A stretch of DNA of 64,000 nucleotides from Pratylenchus scribneri (GCA_030063045.1 JAQSEB010000001.1:2108001-2172000); one strand, 5' to 3'; positions 11,178 to 22,641 are shown, counted from the stretch's first letter. Notes: generated by a model from the letters alone, not told the origin. A program made the numbers and translations.

Positions 11178-12338
11178 TTTGTTTGTTTGAATTGAATTTG
11201 TTGAATTTGGATTTGAATCTGGAAGGGAAATGAATTAAAGGGAATGGGCGAAATGCCTTCAAAAATATTCAGCAAATGCTAATTTACAAATAATTTATAA
11301 ATAGGCAAGGCAACGCAGCCTTATTCCTCGCACTTTTTGGTATCCAGGCCTAATGAATGTTCCGCTCGATTTGATGCTTAAAAGGCTTTTGCCCCTCTCC
11401 CGCCCACCCAATCCGATGCCCAATAATCGGCTCGCATCAATCTCCAAAACAACACAAATCGGCAAAAGTTTTTTTTGGAAAACATTAACGGGGAAAATAT
11501 TCCAGTTTTGCCGAGGCGATTTGGTCTTGAGGATGAGGAGAGGAATGGAAGGCTCTGAATAAAATGCCGCCTCGGGCGATCCAACTTTTTAGCGCCGAAT
11601 AAACGACATAAACAATGATGATGATTTTTGGGTGGGGGGGGGGGAATATACATAATGAAGGATGGAACACGTTTTGGTGTGGATGAATGAAGATGCTAAT
11701 TTTTAGATGGATGGATGGACAATTTGGCGACAACTATGCAAAAACGACAGTTTGGATTGGATTGGATGGAAAAGATCAAAACAATTTTAATGCAATTATA
11801 CTTATTGGATGGATGAATTGTATTAGCTAACATAAATGGATTAGAATAGAATGGCCAAATTGAATTAAAAATTTACATTTATTATAGCATTCATTTAATA
11901 AACCAATGAGATAATTTTGTTTTAAATTAATTTTAACATTTACAATTTTTTTCCTTTGTTCCATTTTAATTTCTACCATCATCAATTCAATTATTATTAT
12001 TAGCATTTCCAATTATTCCAATTATTCCAATCATTTTTGTTTTTTTATTTCTAAATGAAAATGACATATCAAATCAAGGTCCGTAAAGAAAAGGAAGGTC
12101 GGAATAAATCGAATCAAATGATGGTTTCCTTTTTTGTTATCAATAATTCGGCCGTTCATCTCGATCTTCATATCTATTTAATAAATGCTAAAAAGGGGGA
12201 ATGGGCGATCATTCCGTCCTAATAATTATATCTTTACCTTATCAGTAAATTCTCCCATTTTTGGATTAATTTTACCTTAATTTATTATTTATAATGGCTA
12301 ATTGCTGAGTTTATTTCCCAATTTTTTAGGCCCCAAAA
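11178..12338. other. intergenic, no supported gene
   Basis: Open frames here are short and shadow-like. There is a G-run at 11634-11643. A ttttttag sequence ends about 9 bp before the ATG at 12339, which would suit a spliced-leader acceptor (inference). Confidence 0.5.
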
Positions 12339-12593
12339 ATGCGCCTCCTCCTAATTTGCTGCCTTTTTTCCACATTCCTCATTATTGGCTCTTTAGCCCG
12401 CCTCTCGCATCGTCATGCATCAGATATTCTCCGAAAATTTGGGAAACCGGCCAAAAGTGTGTTCGCCATTGGACGTGGATTGCGCGGATGTTATCGGCAA
12501 CCGGCGGCAGAGGATCGAAAGGAACGAAGGTGGCTGATTGGGTTGGGAAGGACAAAACATTTTGGGAAGGGAATAAAGTGCATTCGGACATAA
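12339..12593 (+). CDS. small secreted Arg-rich peptide
   Basis: An 84-residue single-exon frame with a signal peptide (MRLLLICCLFSTFLIIGSLA) and a strongly basic mature part rich in Arg/Lys/Gly (RHASDILRKF, RGLRGCYRQ, GRTKHFGKGIKC). Two cysteines in the mature part could pair. The net positive charge and small size would suit a membrane-active or nucleic-acid-binding peptide, but that is only composition. The tttttttag just upstream may be a trans-splice acceptor. Confidence 0.5.
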   Translation: MRLLLICCLFSTFLIIGSLARLSHRHASDILRKFGKPAKSVFAIGRGLRGCYRQPAAEDRKERRWLIGLGRTKHFGKGIKCIRT

Positions 12594-12641
12594 AAACATA
12601 AATTTATTCAAATTTTTAGGAATATTTTTGAATGAAAACAA

Positions 12642-15449
12642 TTAGGAATAATTCAATTTTGGTGCCATTTTTCCTTTGCCTCCTTCCTCTCCCAATGGCC
12701 ATTTATTGTTATTATTGTTTGATTTTTGTTCATTTCCCATTGAAATTTGTTCTCCTTTCATCATTGCCTTTTTGTCCCCTCCTATTTTCATTAATTTTCC
12801 CATTCTCCGTTTGAAGAATTCCTCCATTTTCATTCCACCATTTTTTGCTACTTTTCCTCCTTTCCACGGTTTTGCCGGTGTCAATGTGGTCTCCGCCTTC
12901 ACCGTTCGCGGCTTTTCCTCTAGAATTTTGGTGCCTTCCTTTTTTCCGGGAATTTGAGTTGAATTCCTAAAAAGTGGATATAACTGGTTTCCCTTTCTGA
13001 ATTCTGACCCAGTTTCATTTTGTGGCCGCAATAATGCCTCCAATTCCAAATCATCGTCCATTTGTTTTGTCCCTTCCACAAGGAAATCGTCGACTGTTCC
13101 ATTTACCAATTCCAAATCATCGGCCAAAGGCAGAATATAATGTGGAGGGAAAATGAGGCCCGGATTTGACTCAAATTGACCAGTCCCTTGGCCCGGAATT
13201 TGATTCTCTCCAAAATTGTTCATTTGGCCATTAAATGTCTGTTCATTTCCAGCACCATTTACACCATTAATTCGATTTATTTGCTGTTGTGGATTTGAAT
13301 TGACATTGGCAAATTGGCCACCAATTCCTCGATAAAGTCTTTGTTGGCCCCTCCTCTCTTCCATATATCGCCGATTGCATTCTGGGGTGCAAGCCGGTTG
13401 GCACAATGGAGCACACGGTTGACTGAATGTCATCCCCCGGGCCGCATTATTTCCCAATCCATCGTTGAGGAACATTGTTGGTGGCAATTGACTCGTTTGG
13501 CTCATTTGTTGTTGTTGTTGACCACCTTCTTGTCCCCCGGCCATTCCACTGCCATTTTTGAATGAATTCATTTCAAATGGGAATATCATTCCCCCTCCCC
13601 CTCCATTCATTATTGGAATTTGCATTGTTGGCATTGATTGCATTTTTGACCTCTCCAATCCTTCCATTAATTGTTGCTTCAATTGTGCTTGTTGTTGCTG
13701 CAAATTTCCCTCAATGTTTTGTTGGAATTGTTGGCTTTGAATTTGAATATTGGGAATTTGTGGTGATTGGCCCGAATTGGCATCAAATTGGTTGAGGCCA
13801 TGGGCACAAGACTAAAAAATGGAATAAAAGTGTAAAAATTGTGAAAAAATGGCACTTGTGCACAAATGGACACACAAGCTGGAACACAATTTGCCGGATC
13901 TTCATTTGTCATTGAGCAGGCTGTTTCACAGGATTTTGGACATTTGGCGAGGCAATTTGTTGGCATTACCGCCTGCTGATTATTTCCAATTCCATTATTT
14001 CCTTCTAAATTTATATAATAAAATCAATCAAAAAATAATATAAAATTACGTTGAAATTCTCCATCTGAATCATTGTTGTCCGCAATTTGAGGCGGTGATG
14101 GGGTCCATCCACCAGCCACATTATTTGTTGGATTATTATTGTTGTTCATTCCCAGCTCATTTCCGCCCAATTGTTGCTGTTTTTGCCTCTGTTTTTCTGC
14201 GCAATTTCTTTGGCATTCATAATGGCAACTTTGGGCACAAATTCGTCGTTGAGTTTGGCCTTGGGCTTGATTATTGCTATTACAGTTGGAATCGCAAGAA
14301 TCAAAACAAATTGGAAAACATGTTCTACAGGAAATAGGTCCAATAAATAAAAATATTTTTGGCTACTCTGGACAATCACAAAATGCGCCAGGTGAACATT
14401 GGCAATTTCCACCAGATGTTGGTCCCTCATTTTTTCCCATCAATTGTGGATATTCAGGCGAGGGCATTTTGCTTAAATAAGGATCCACGGGTCGTACTTC
14501 ATAATGGGTGGGTGGATCAATTCCGCCGCCTAAATTTTCTTGGTATGGATCAGCTAAAAATATTAATTAAAAATGATAATTAATTTTGGGAAAATGTACT
14601 TGATGGTCCCCGAGGGTCTCCAAAATCGCCACCTCCCCCCTTTTGGCCATCCAAAATGCGAGAACATGCTCTGAGACAATTCGTCCGGCAAAGTGATGGT
14701 TGACAGCCGGGCACTTGTTCCAAAGGATATTGATGTTGAACAGAGGAGGATGAGGGAGAAGTTTGTTGATGATTTGGAACATCATTGGTGTTAGTGGCCA
14801 TTGGGCCATATCTGTCTTGACGGTCACGATATGAGTCAATTTCCCTGCCAATTGGTCGAGTGCATGAATTCAAACAAGATTGATGGCAAATCTATGGAAA
14901 TATTGAATGAATTTGAATGGAAAATAATGAAAGCGAACCAACCGGATGGCAGGCAGAATTAATTCCACCTAAATTCTGGACTCTGGATGTTAATTCGGTG
15001 ATTTCTCCTCGAAAATTGTTCAACTCGCCGGCGGCGCCAATTCCCCTTCGGCAAGGACATTGGGGTCGGTCGGGTTCTTCGCGAAGATTTGCCAAAATGG
15101 CTCGATCGCATCGGCAAATTAGTTCATCATTTTGGGTGCTGGTACATTTACAATTGACCGGCGTGAATTTGGATGGACAAACGCTGCAGGCAGATTGGCC
15201 AGATGGAATGGAATATTGACGCTTTAAACGAATTGTTGACGGAGGAGAATTGGCCGATTTAATAAGAGGAATGGGAAGAGAAGGCGAAGACTAGAATTAA
15301 TTATAAATTAAATTAAAAAGGAAATAGTGGAAATGTCCCACCTCATTCCGAAATTGTTGTTGAATTTGGCACAATTTAAAAGGCAACAAACTTATGACCA
15401 ACAAAATTAACATTGTCAATTGAAATTGGAAATTTGTATTTCTTTGCAT
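12642..15449 (-). CDS. large secreted Cys-cluster and Gln/Asn-rich protein
   Basis: Seven exons close in phase to 842 residues: 15449-15342, 15290-14943, 14891-14600, 14553-14367, 14324-14050, 14004-13856, 13811-12642. The first exon encodes a signal peptide (LTMLILLVISLLPFKLC). Several Cys clusters with C-x3-C-type spacing are spread along it (CQPSLCRTNCLRAC, CFPICFDSCDSNC, CLAKCPKSCETAC, CAPLCQPACTPEC), separated by Gln, Asn, Gly and Met-rich disordered linkers. The C-terminal third is acidic, then Lys-rich. A dibasic site (LKRQ) lies early. No named domain is recognised. Repeated Cys knots in Gln-rich linkers suggest a structural extracellular protein such as a cuticle, egg-shell or secretion component (inference). 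It faces the cathepsin gene across about 270 bp. Confidence 0.72.
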
Positions 15450-15720
15450 TTCCTCCAAATTTGGAGGAGAGGAATGGCCAAAATGAATGAATAAAATGAT
15501 CCGGACAAAAATGGATAAAAATGTTTTTGATGACCGGACACAAGACCATTCGTTTCCCCCAAAAAAGTATCCCCTTGGATTGCTTTTCCCGGTCACTTCG
15601 TTGAGTATGTCCCCATTCCCCCTTCAATTCCCTTTCAATGGCCACTCATCAAAATGGCCACCAAAATAGCCTGAGAAAATATTCCTGATTTCCAAAAACA
15701 AGTTCCAAATATTCCTCACA

Positions 15721-17177
15721 GAACTTCCTTGCGCATTTATGAATTTGATGACTACGAATTCGAGGCTTTGCCCGACAATTGGGATTGGCGAAATGTGAAT
15801 GGGGTGAACTATGCTTCGGCCGATCGAAACCAACATATTCCACAATATTGTGGAAGTTGCTGGGCAATGGGCTCCACATCGGCATTGGCCGACAGAATCA
15901 ACATTAAACGGAAAAATGCTTGGCCTTCGGCATATTTGTCCGTGCAAGAGGTGATTGATTGTGCGAATGCGGGCAGTTGTGAAGGCGGCGATGCTGGGCC
16001 AGTTTATGAATATGGTTTATTTTGGAATTGGAATTGGGAATTATTATTTTAATTTTAAGCGCATAAAGTTGGAATTCCGCACGAAACATGCAACAATTAT
16101 CAGGCAAAAGATGGACGTAAGTTTATATTTATATTTGTTACAGAAAATATGGGGAATTGATAAATCCGTGGATTTACAAGATGGTGGCTTGATAAATTTT
16201 GGGAATCTCTGCTTCTAGACATCAAACGCACCCGAGAGAATAAACTAATTCGAATTGGGATGGTCGATTTACTATTTGAAATTTCAATTTAGACCGATTT
16301 AATGGTTAGGGCGCTAGGGATATGGCGCTGGAGGAGGGATAGGAATCTAGCGGAAAGTGTTACTAAACAGGCGCACACTGGTTTGAAATTGAAATTGCAT
16401 TATAATAAATCGACCATGCTGACTGAGTCAAATGAGCTTACTCTCGAGTCTTTACGATGTCTAGAGGCCGAGATTTCCAAAAGTAACCCAGCAAATTATT
16501 TGGATAATTCCCGAATTAATCAATTTCCAATATTCGCTGCAACATTTATATATTTTGATGATGTTATTTTAGAATGTGATCCGTATAATCGATGCGGAAG
16601 TTGTTGGCCAGATCGATGCTTTAGCATCCAAAATTATACACTTTATAAAGTTGGCGATTTTGGGCCAGTGTCGGGATTGGCAAAAATGAAGTAAACAAAT
16701 TTGGTTAATAAAAATATGAAAATTTATTGTAAATTAGGGCCGAAATTTATCACAATGGGCCAATTGCTTGTGGAATTGCGGCCACTGCCAAATTCGACAA
16801 TTATACCGGAGGAATTTATAAGGAAAAGAGCAATGAGGTGGGCAGGGATATTTTAATTAATTTGAAATATTTTTTTGCAGGAAATCAACCACATTATTAG
16901 CGTATGAAAATAATTATTTTTTGGGGTTAAATTAATTTATTCACAGGTTGTCGGCTATGGAAAGGACCCAACCACGGGAATTCCATTTTGGATTGGCCGA
17001 AACAGTTGGGGAACGGCATGGGGCGAAACTGGTTAAAAATGGGAAAATTGATGGTGAATTTTGGTAATTATTTAAGGATGGTTCCGAATTGTCACTTCCG
17101 AATATCGTAATGGAGGCAATAAATACAATTTGAAAATTGAGGAAGATTGCTATTGGGCAGATCCAACTGGATGGTGA
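15721..17177 (+). CDS. cathepsin Z-like cysteine protease (C1A), 5' end unresolved
   Basis: Papain-family protease of the cathepsin Z/X type. Motifs in order are [15 protein letters not shown], the active-site CGSCW near 15858, [46 protein letters not shown], active-site His in INHIIS, and active-site Asn in GRNSWG. It ends YWADPTGW. Exons run 15721-16014, then from 16061, 16572, 16739, 16881, 16946 and 17074 to 17177, all in phase. The exon starting at 15721 follows an acceptor (TTCCTCACAG), so at least one exon upstream is expected, but no signal peptide or propeptide exon is visible in the 270 bp before it. The intron at about 16109-16571 is enlarged by an inverted-repeat element. The catalytic triad is intact. 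Confidence 0.85.
16197..16483. mobile_element. MITE-like element, family 1, copy 1 (in cathepsin intron)
   Basis: The left end reads ttttgggaatctctgcttct and the right end, reverse complemented, reads ttttggaaatctcggcctct, so the ends form an imperfect inverted repeat of about 23 bp. The interior shares the stretch tgaaatttcaattt plus flanking similarity with the copy at 24737-25036. Both copies sit in introns. No coding capacity is evident. Confidence 0.6.
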
Positions 17178-17288
17178 AAGGAAGAATAAACAAGTCAATA
17201 ATTTGAACGAAATGAGCAATTCAATATTTAATTTGATTATATTTTTGCTCTCGAAATATTCTGGATAAATATTATTTTCAATAAATAT

Positions 17289-17823
17289 GATGATATATTC
17301 ATTAAATAAAGATATATTCAAAGATATATTCATTAAAATAAACATATATTCATTAAATAAATATATATTCATTAAATAAATATATATTCATTAAATAAAG
17401 ATATATTCATTAAATAAAGATATATTCATTAAATAAAGATATATTCATTAAATAAAGATATATTCATTAAATAAAGATATATTCATTAAATAAAGATATA
17501 TTCATTAAATAAAGATATATTCATTAAATAAAGATATATTCATTAAATAAAGATATATTCATTAAATAAATATATATTCATTAAATAAATATATATTCAT
17601 TAAATAAAGATATATTCATTAAATAAAGATATATTCATTAAATAAAGATATATTCATTAAATAAAGATATATTCATTAAATAAAGATATATTCATTAAAT
17701 AAAGATATATTCATTAAATAAAGATATATTCATTAAATAAAGATATATTCATTAAATAAAGATATATTCATTAAATAAAGATATATTCATTAAATAAAGA
17801 TATATTCATTAAATAAAGATATA
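17289..17823. repeat. 19-bp AT-rich minisatellite
   Basis: About 28 tandem copies of tattcattaaataaagata, with occasional 'aaatata' variants. The array begins about 110 bp after the cathepsin stop codon, next to its likely polyadenylation region (ataaatat repeats), and ends about 265 bp before the methyltransferase start. Confidence 0.93.
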
Positions 17824-18088
17824 AATTATTTATATAATATTAAAAATTAAAAAATTAATTAATTGAAATTTTCTTTTTTCGAAGGGCATAATGCTCTTTT
17901 GCTTTTCACTCAAATTTTAGGAAAATTGCATAATTTGTTTCATTCCACTTTCTTCTACATTTTTATCGAAATTTGAATCTTGCCGTCGGCATTATTAAAA
18001 AGAACGATTTCCAAAAAGAAAAAAGGGCAAATTAATTCAATTCGCGCAACCCTATTAGTATATTCCAATAACTTTCACTTATTATAAA

Positions 18089-19764
18089 ATGAATATTTCA
18101 ATTCATTATTGTTGTTGGAATTTACCGAAAAAACATTTAATTCTCCTTCCATTTTTAATTTTTATTTTATTTGGATTTTTATTTCTTATTAATTTCAACA
18201 TTTTTTACAAAAATTCGGTGATTTCATTTTCTTAAAAATATTATAAAGTTTTTTAGTTTTGGTATTTCTCACCAAAATTTGACTTTGAAAAAAGGTTGCC
18301 CTGCCTGATTCGAACACAAATTCATTTTCAAAAGGCATTTGAATTACAAAATCAAGGATTGGCCGTGCTCAAACATTTGAATGGGAAAATGAATTTGAGG
18401 GCCACATGGGAACTCATTCCAAGACATTTTAATGTACAAATTGATTGGAATTTCCCATTAATTTAATGAATTTTTAGGAAATTTGGAAAAATGAATTCCA
18501 AAATTTGGACATTTTAAGGCTGCAATCTGATTCAGAGGAAATGAAATATTTCATCAAATTTTCAAATCATTTCAGGCGAAAAACCTTTTCATGCCATGTC
18601 ATAACATTAGGTGATTAATTTATGATAAAAAATATTTTCCTGTTTTTGATTTAAACCACTTTAATTTTGTGATAAATCTTGATATTTTATATACCATTTG
18701 ATGCATTTTGATGAGATCTACAAATACCTTAAGATTTATAGGTTAAAACTGGTTTCTGACTTATTAGAAATCAAAAACTACTTTTGGTGTAAAAAAAATT
18801 AGAAAATGAATTCCTTCTTCCATTAATTAATTAATTAATTTATTCCATTTAATAGGTGTTGGCCATTCAATTTTGGCTGAAAGAAATTTGAGTAAAATTT
18901 ACCCAGAATGCCATTTCCTTGCGGCTGACCCTGCTTCGGAAATTAATGCAAATTTAATTGAAAATAAATTGGGTGGCACTTTTATAAAGGCTGCCATAGG
19001 CGGAAAAACAATGAAGAAAAGTTTGACGAATGTTTGGGGAAAAGGCAAGATAATATTTTTGTATTTACAATACCGTAAATGCTCTTTTAATTCCCCAATC
19101 CCATGGGAATTAATTTTCAACTTCTCAAAAATTGGGAAAATTAATAGTCTATATGGATATTTTTGAACGAATTATAGCGGATTTTGTAGCTTTAGAGAAC
19201 TATGTAATAAATTTTTTAATACTTCCCCCTGAGAGCGAAGCTATGAGTCCTAATCAAAATCGAGGAAAGAGAGTGGAGAGTTAAAAGAATATTTATGCTT
19301 TACGGTAATAAGAATTTTGATAAAATTGAACAGATGTTGAGAGGAGAGGAGTCCAAAGGCGGATTATTCCACAATTGGGCATTTTTGATTTCCTCCAGAA
19401 ATATCACACTAAAACAGAGCCAATTGACTTACTTTTGGTTGATGTTGAGGGCGCAGAATTTGGTATTTTGGAGCAATTTGGTTCATTCCCTTCCATTCAA
19501 ATTCATTAAATTTCTATTTTCACAGCAAATTCCAATAATTTTCCCGTTCCAATCTGCCAAATTAACATGGAAATTCATCATCCAAATGAGTTGGACCCAA
19601 AATACACATATAGTCGCTTTTTCCGTAACTTCGATCGACTAATCCGTGGTCGGCATTTTGCCCTTCTCCACACCGACATTCACGATGATTCCCGCTATCT
19701 TTTCCTTCGCTTTTTCCTCATCAATATTGCCGATGAAATTTGCATACGAAAATTTCTTTGTTAA
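18089..19764 (+). CDS. type II membrane-anchored FkbM-family methyltransferase
   Basis: Six exons close in phase to 331 residues: 18089-18217, 18257-18433, 18478-18610, 18856-19044, 19352-19480, 19526-19764. The N-terminus is short, then a membrane anchor (LILLPFLIFILFGFLFLIN). The catalytic part shows TLGVGHS as the SAM-binding glycine region, FLAADPASEIN, FIKAAIGGKT, LLLVDVEGAEFGIL (motif with the acidic residues), and CQINMEIHHP. It ends CIRKFLC. This is the pattern of the expanded nematode FkbM-like methyltransferases. A Golgi or ER lumenal location is inferred from the anchor. The exon 4 donor appears to be GC (AAAG|GCAAGA). Intron 4 carries an inverted-repeat element. The 5' region is partly duplicated downstream at 19980-20230. 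Confidence 0.75.
19071..19307. mobile_element. MITE-like element, family 2, copy 1
   Basis: The left end is taccgtaaatgctcttttaa followed by ttcccc. The right end, reverse complemented, begins taccgtaaag and then has attcttttaactctcc. It lies in intron 4 of the methyltransferase gene. Relatives with 'cttttaattcccc' ends are at 39546-39629 and 47321-47535, also intronic. Confidence 0.5.
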
Positions 19765-19979
19765 TCAATTATATTTTTTTTAAAGCAAATAAAAATATTC
19801 AGTTCTCTATTAATTAATAATATTCTAATGATCATTGGGAATGTTCATTTAATTATAGAAATGCACCTTCAAGAATAGATTATGTATTTGTGTGTTTTTA
19901 TTGTCAGATTTTTAGGGTAACTTATAGATTGGCCAATGCTGTGGTTTTTATAAAATATTCACTAAATTAAATCTTCAAT

Positions 19980-20240
19980 TCGATGTTCTTTTGCTTTTCA
20001 CTCAAATTTTAGGAAAATTGCATAATTTGTTTCATTCCACTTTCTTCTCCATTTTTATCGAAAATTTGAATCTTGCCGTCGGCATTATTAAAAAGGAACG
20101 ATTTCCAATAAGAAAAAAGGCAAATTAATTCAATTAACGCAACCCAATATAATTTCAATAACTTTCACTTATATAATATAAAATTAAAATGAATAATTCA
20201 ATTCATTATTTCTGTTGGAAAATATCCAATTCTATTACTA
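19980..20240 (+). pseudogene. partial duplicate of the methyltransferase 5' region
   Basis: About 250 bp here match 17,885-18,130, including the stretches ttttgcttttcactcaaatt and aatcttgccgtcggcattat, and the start codon context. The copied first exon begins with an ATG and MNNSIHYFCWK, close to MNISIHYCCWN of the intact gene, but it loses similarity within about 15 codons and reaches a stop. It lacks the membrane anchor and all catalytic exons, so it is a promoter-plus-start fragment, not a gene. Confidence 0.7.
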
Positions 20241-20608
20241 ATTTTTTATGCAGCAAAGGGAAATGAAAATAATTCTCATTTTTATGCACATTCCCAAACT
20301 CCAACACAATTACTTTTTGTCGTCGAAAGATTGATTAGCTAATTATTCCTATTTTGGACTTGTTTTCTCGCCGCAATGGCTTAACCATCTTTTGCGGCTT
20401 TTATCCAACAAATTGAAGATGATCACTTTTGTCATGCCATTCTCCCATTGCGTTTTTTTTGATGAAAACGGGATTTCTCCTTTTATGTATTATCATTCTC
20501 GATCAAAAACAATGCACAAAAATGTAATTTGTTGCGGCTATTTAGCCACCGATTAATGCTCCTTCAATCATTCCATTCATTTTCCCCGTACACGGAAATC
20601 CTCCTAAA

Positions 20609-21137
20609 ATGCAGCCAACCAAATTTCTGCTTGTCTTCGTCCTCTTTTCTTGCCTTTGCCTTTTGGCCAATTCTTTCTTGTTTGGGGCTGGCGGTGGAGG
20701 CGGCGGAGGCGGTGGTTCTTGCTGTTGTTGCGGAGGAGCGGCTGCCGCCCCTCAACCCGCCTCTTCATGCTGTGGACGCCGAAAGCGGCAAATCATAAAT
20801 GCCTTATTGGACTTTGACCGTCGCCTTTATTGTTGTGCTTCGACCGGAAGGAAGCGAAGAGAAGTGAGAAAATTTTCAAATACCGTATTTTTTCTATTAG
20901 AAGCCCATGGGATTTTATTAGAGAGTGGGCTTCTATTAGGCGATGGGCTTATAAAAGAAAATATGGTAATTTTGGGCACAAATGTTGCGTGATATATTCC
21001 CAATTGACACATTTTTGACAATCCAATATTTTCAGGCACCACGGCCACAAAAAGGAGAAGAAGACGAGGATGGCACTTCTTCAGCCGCTTTGTTCTATTC
21101 AACCGCAAATAGATTTGGCGCCGGCCTATTCCATTGA
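20609..21137 (+). CDS. small secreted Gly/Cys-rich protein with basic processing sites
   Basis: Two exons, 20609-20863 and 21036-21137, join in phase to 118 residues. Signal peptide (MQPTKFLLVFVLFSCLCLLA), then a nine-residue poly-Gly run, CCCC, an Ala/Pro stretch, CCGRRKR, a short peptide with CC, and GRKRRE. The tail is acidic, then ends FGAGLFH. The front half is built like the GRL proteins at 9.7-11.2 kb, but no ground-like domain follows; two basic sites could release a short Cys-containing peptide (inference). The intron contains an 88-bp inverted-repeat element. Confidence 0.7.
20881..20968. mobile_element. short inverted-repeat element, family 3, copy 1
   Basis: 88 bp running from taccgtattttttct to agaaaatatggta, with an internal palindromic agcccatgggatt...gggcttct pattern. 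It is in the intron of the 20609 gene. A related copy lies at 39669-39744 in a phospholipase B-like intron. Confidence 0.5.
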
Positions 21138-21729
21138 AATTGAAGTGAAAATCTTCTTCTTTTTTCCCACTATTCGCCCCCATTTTGCCATTCACAAATC
21201 CCGCACATTTTTTTTTGTTTATATTCCCACGACCGGAAAAAAAGATGAAATCCTTGTGGATTTTTGGTCACAAATTTGGAATATTCTTTTGACTCTCTTA
21301 TCATTTTTTAAACCAAAATGTGGCCAAAAACTAGACTTTATGTGTGGAATATTGCAGCCAATTTTCTATGGCACAAAAATATTTTTGGTTTTCATTTTGC
21401 TGCCCAATGTTTGCCACCAACAAAATTTCCTCTAATTGTCATTATTGAGTTTGACATTTGAGTGAATTTGGTTTCTGATGTGTTTGTCCAATTTTAAATA
21501 TATTTCCGGCAATTTCTTAGTATTTTTTGGTACGCACCTTAACCCCAATGCCCCATTTTCACCTTAACGTATCATTTATGGGGATTGGCATATAATAAAT
21601 TAAATTAGCGTTAAATTGTTTTGGAAAATTGCCAAAATGCTTTGTTGTTGAAAAATTTATTAATAAAATTGAGTTAATTTCCTGCGTCAACACTGATTTT
21701 GGTTTATTCTGAATGTTTTGAATATTCAT

Positions 21730-22633
21730 CAGGGCTGCCATAATACCGGGGAAACCCGGCATTTCCCGGGTTTTTGATGTCCCGGCCGGGGTTTTGCCGG
21801 GGTTTTGAAAGTGCCGGGTTTTTTGCCGGGTTTTTCATATTTTGCCGGGTTTTGCCATGTTTTTAAATTTTTAGCTAAATTTTTCGCTGCGCGACCATTT
21901 TTGGGTCTAATTTTTCGCTGCGCGGCCATTTTTGGGTCTAATTTTTCGCTGCGCGGCCATTTTTGGGTCTAATTTTTCGCTGCGCGGCCATTTTTGGGTC
22001 TAATTTTTCGCTGCGCGGCCATTTTTGGGTCTAATTTTTCGCTGCGCGGCCATTTTTGGGTCTAATTTTTCGCTGCGCGGCCATTTTTGGGTCTAATTTT
22101 TCGCTGCGCGGCCATTTTTGGGTCTAATTTTTCGCTGCGCGGCCATCTTTGGGTCTAATTTTTCGCTGCGCGGCCATTTTTGGGTCTAATTTTTCGCTGC
22201 GCGGCCATTTTTGGGTCTAATTTTTCGCTGCGCGGCCATTTTTAGCTAATTTTTCTTCCAATCAGGTTTTTTCTCCCTATCAGGGCTTTTTTAGCTACTT
22301 TTTCTACCTATCAGGGCCATTTTTAGCTAATTTTTTTCCTTCCTTCGCGGCTTTTTCTGGCTAAACTTTTTGACGGCAGACCGATTTTTAAAGCTTATGA
22401 TATCTTTATTTCATAACGCACATGCTCAAAAAGTCAATTAAAAATATGCTCAAAAAGTCAATTAAAAATATAAATCTGAAGTAGAAAATTTTTACAAGCT
22501 TTTACTAAATTGCATTTTAACACGTTTTAAAAGATGCCGGGTTTTTACCGGGGTTTTGAAAATTTTTGCCGGAGTTTTGCCGGGTTTTTAGACCCGAATG
22601 CCGGGGTTTTGACTTTTGGAGATGGCACCCCTG
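21730..22633. mobile_element. non-autonomous hAT-type element with 8-bp target-site duplication
   Basis: The left end is CAGGGCTGCCAT and the right end, reverse complemented, is CAGGGGTGCCAT. The element is flanked on both sides by the identical octamer atattcat (21722-21729 and 22634-22641). An 8-bp duplication and CAGG...-type ends are hallmarks of hAT transposons. Both subterminal regions carry many copies of the motif ttttgccggg in opposite orientations. The middle is a 31-bp tandem array (21876-22247). There is no transposase frame, so it depends on another copy for movement. Confidence 0.85.
21876..22247. repeat. 31-bp tandem array inside the hAT-type element
   Basis: About twelve nearly identical copies of a 31-bp unit containing ttttcgctgcgcggccattt and ttgggtctaa. 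The unit is much more GC-rich than the surroundings. Degenerate relatives of the unit continue to about 22,350. Confidence 0.93.
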
Positions 22634-22641
22634 ATATTCAT

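Noticed and set aside
16302..16694. 130-codon plus-strand frame ending in cathepsin sequence
   Set aside because: Its first two thirds are an inverted-repeat element in an intron, and only the last part (from about 16572) is a true cathepsin exon.
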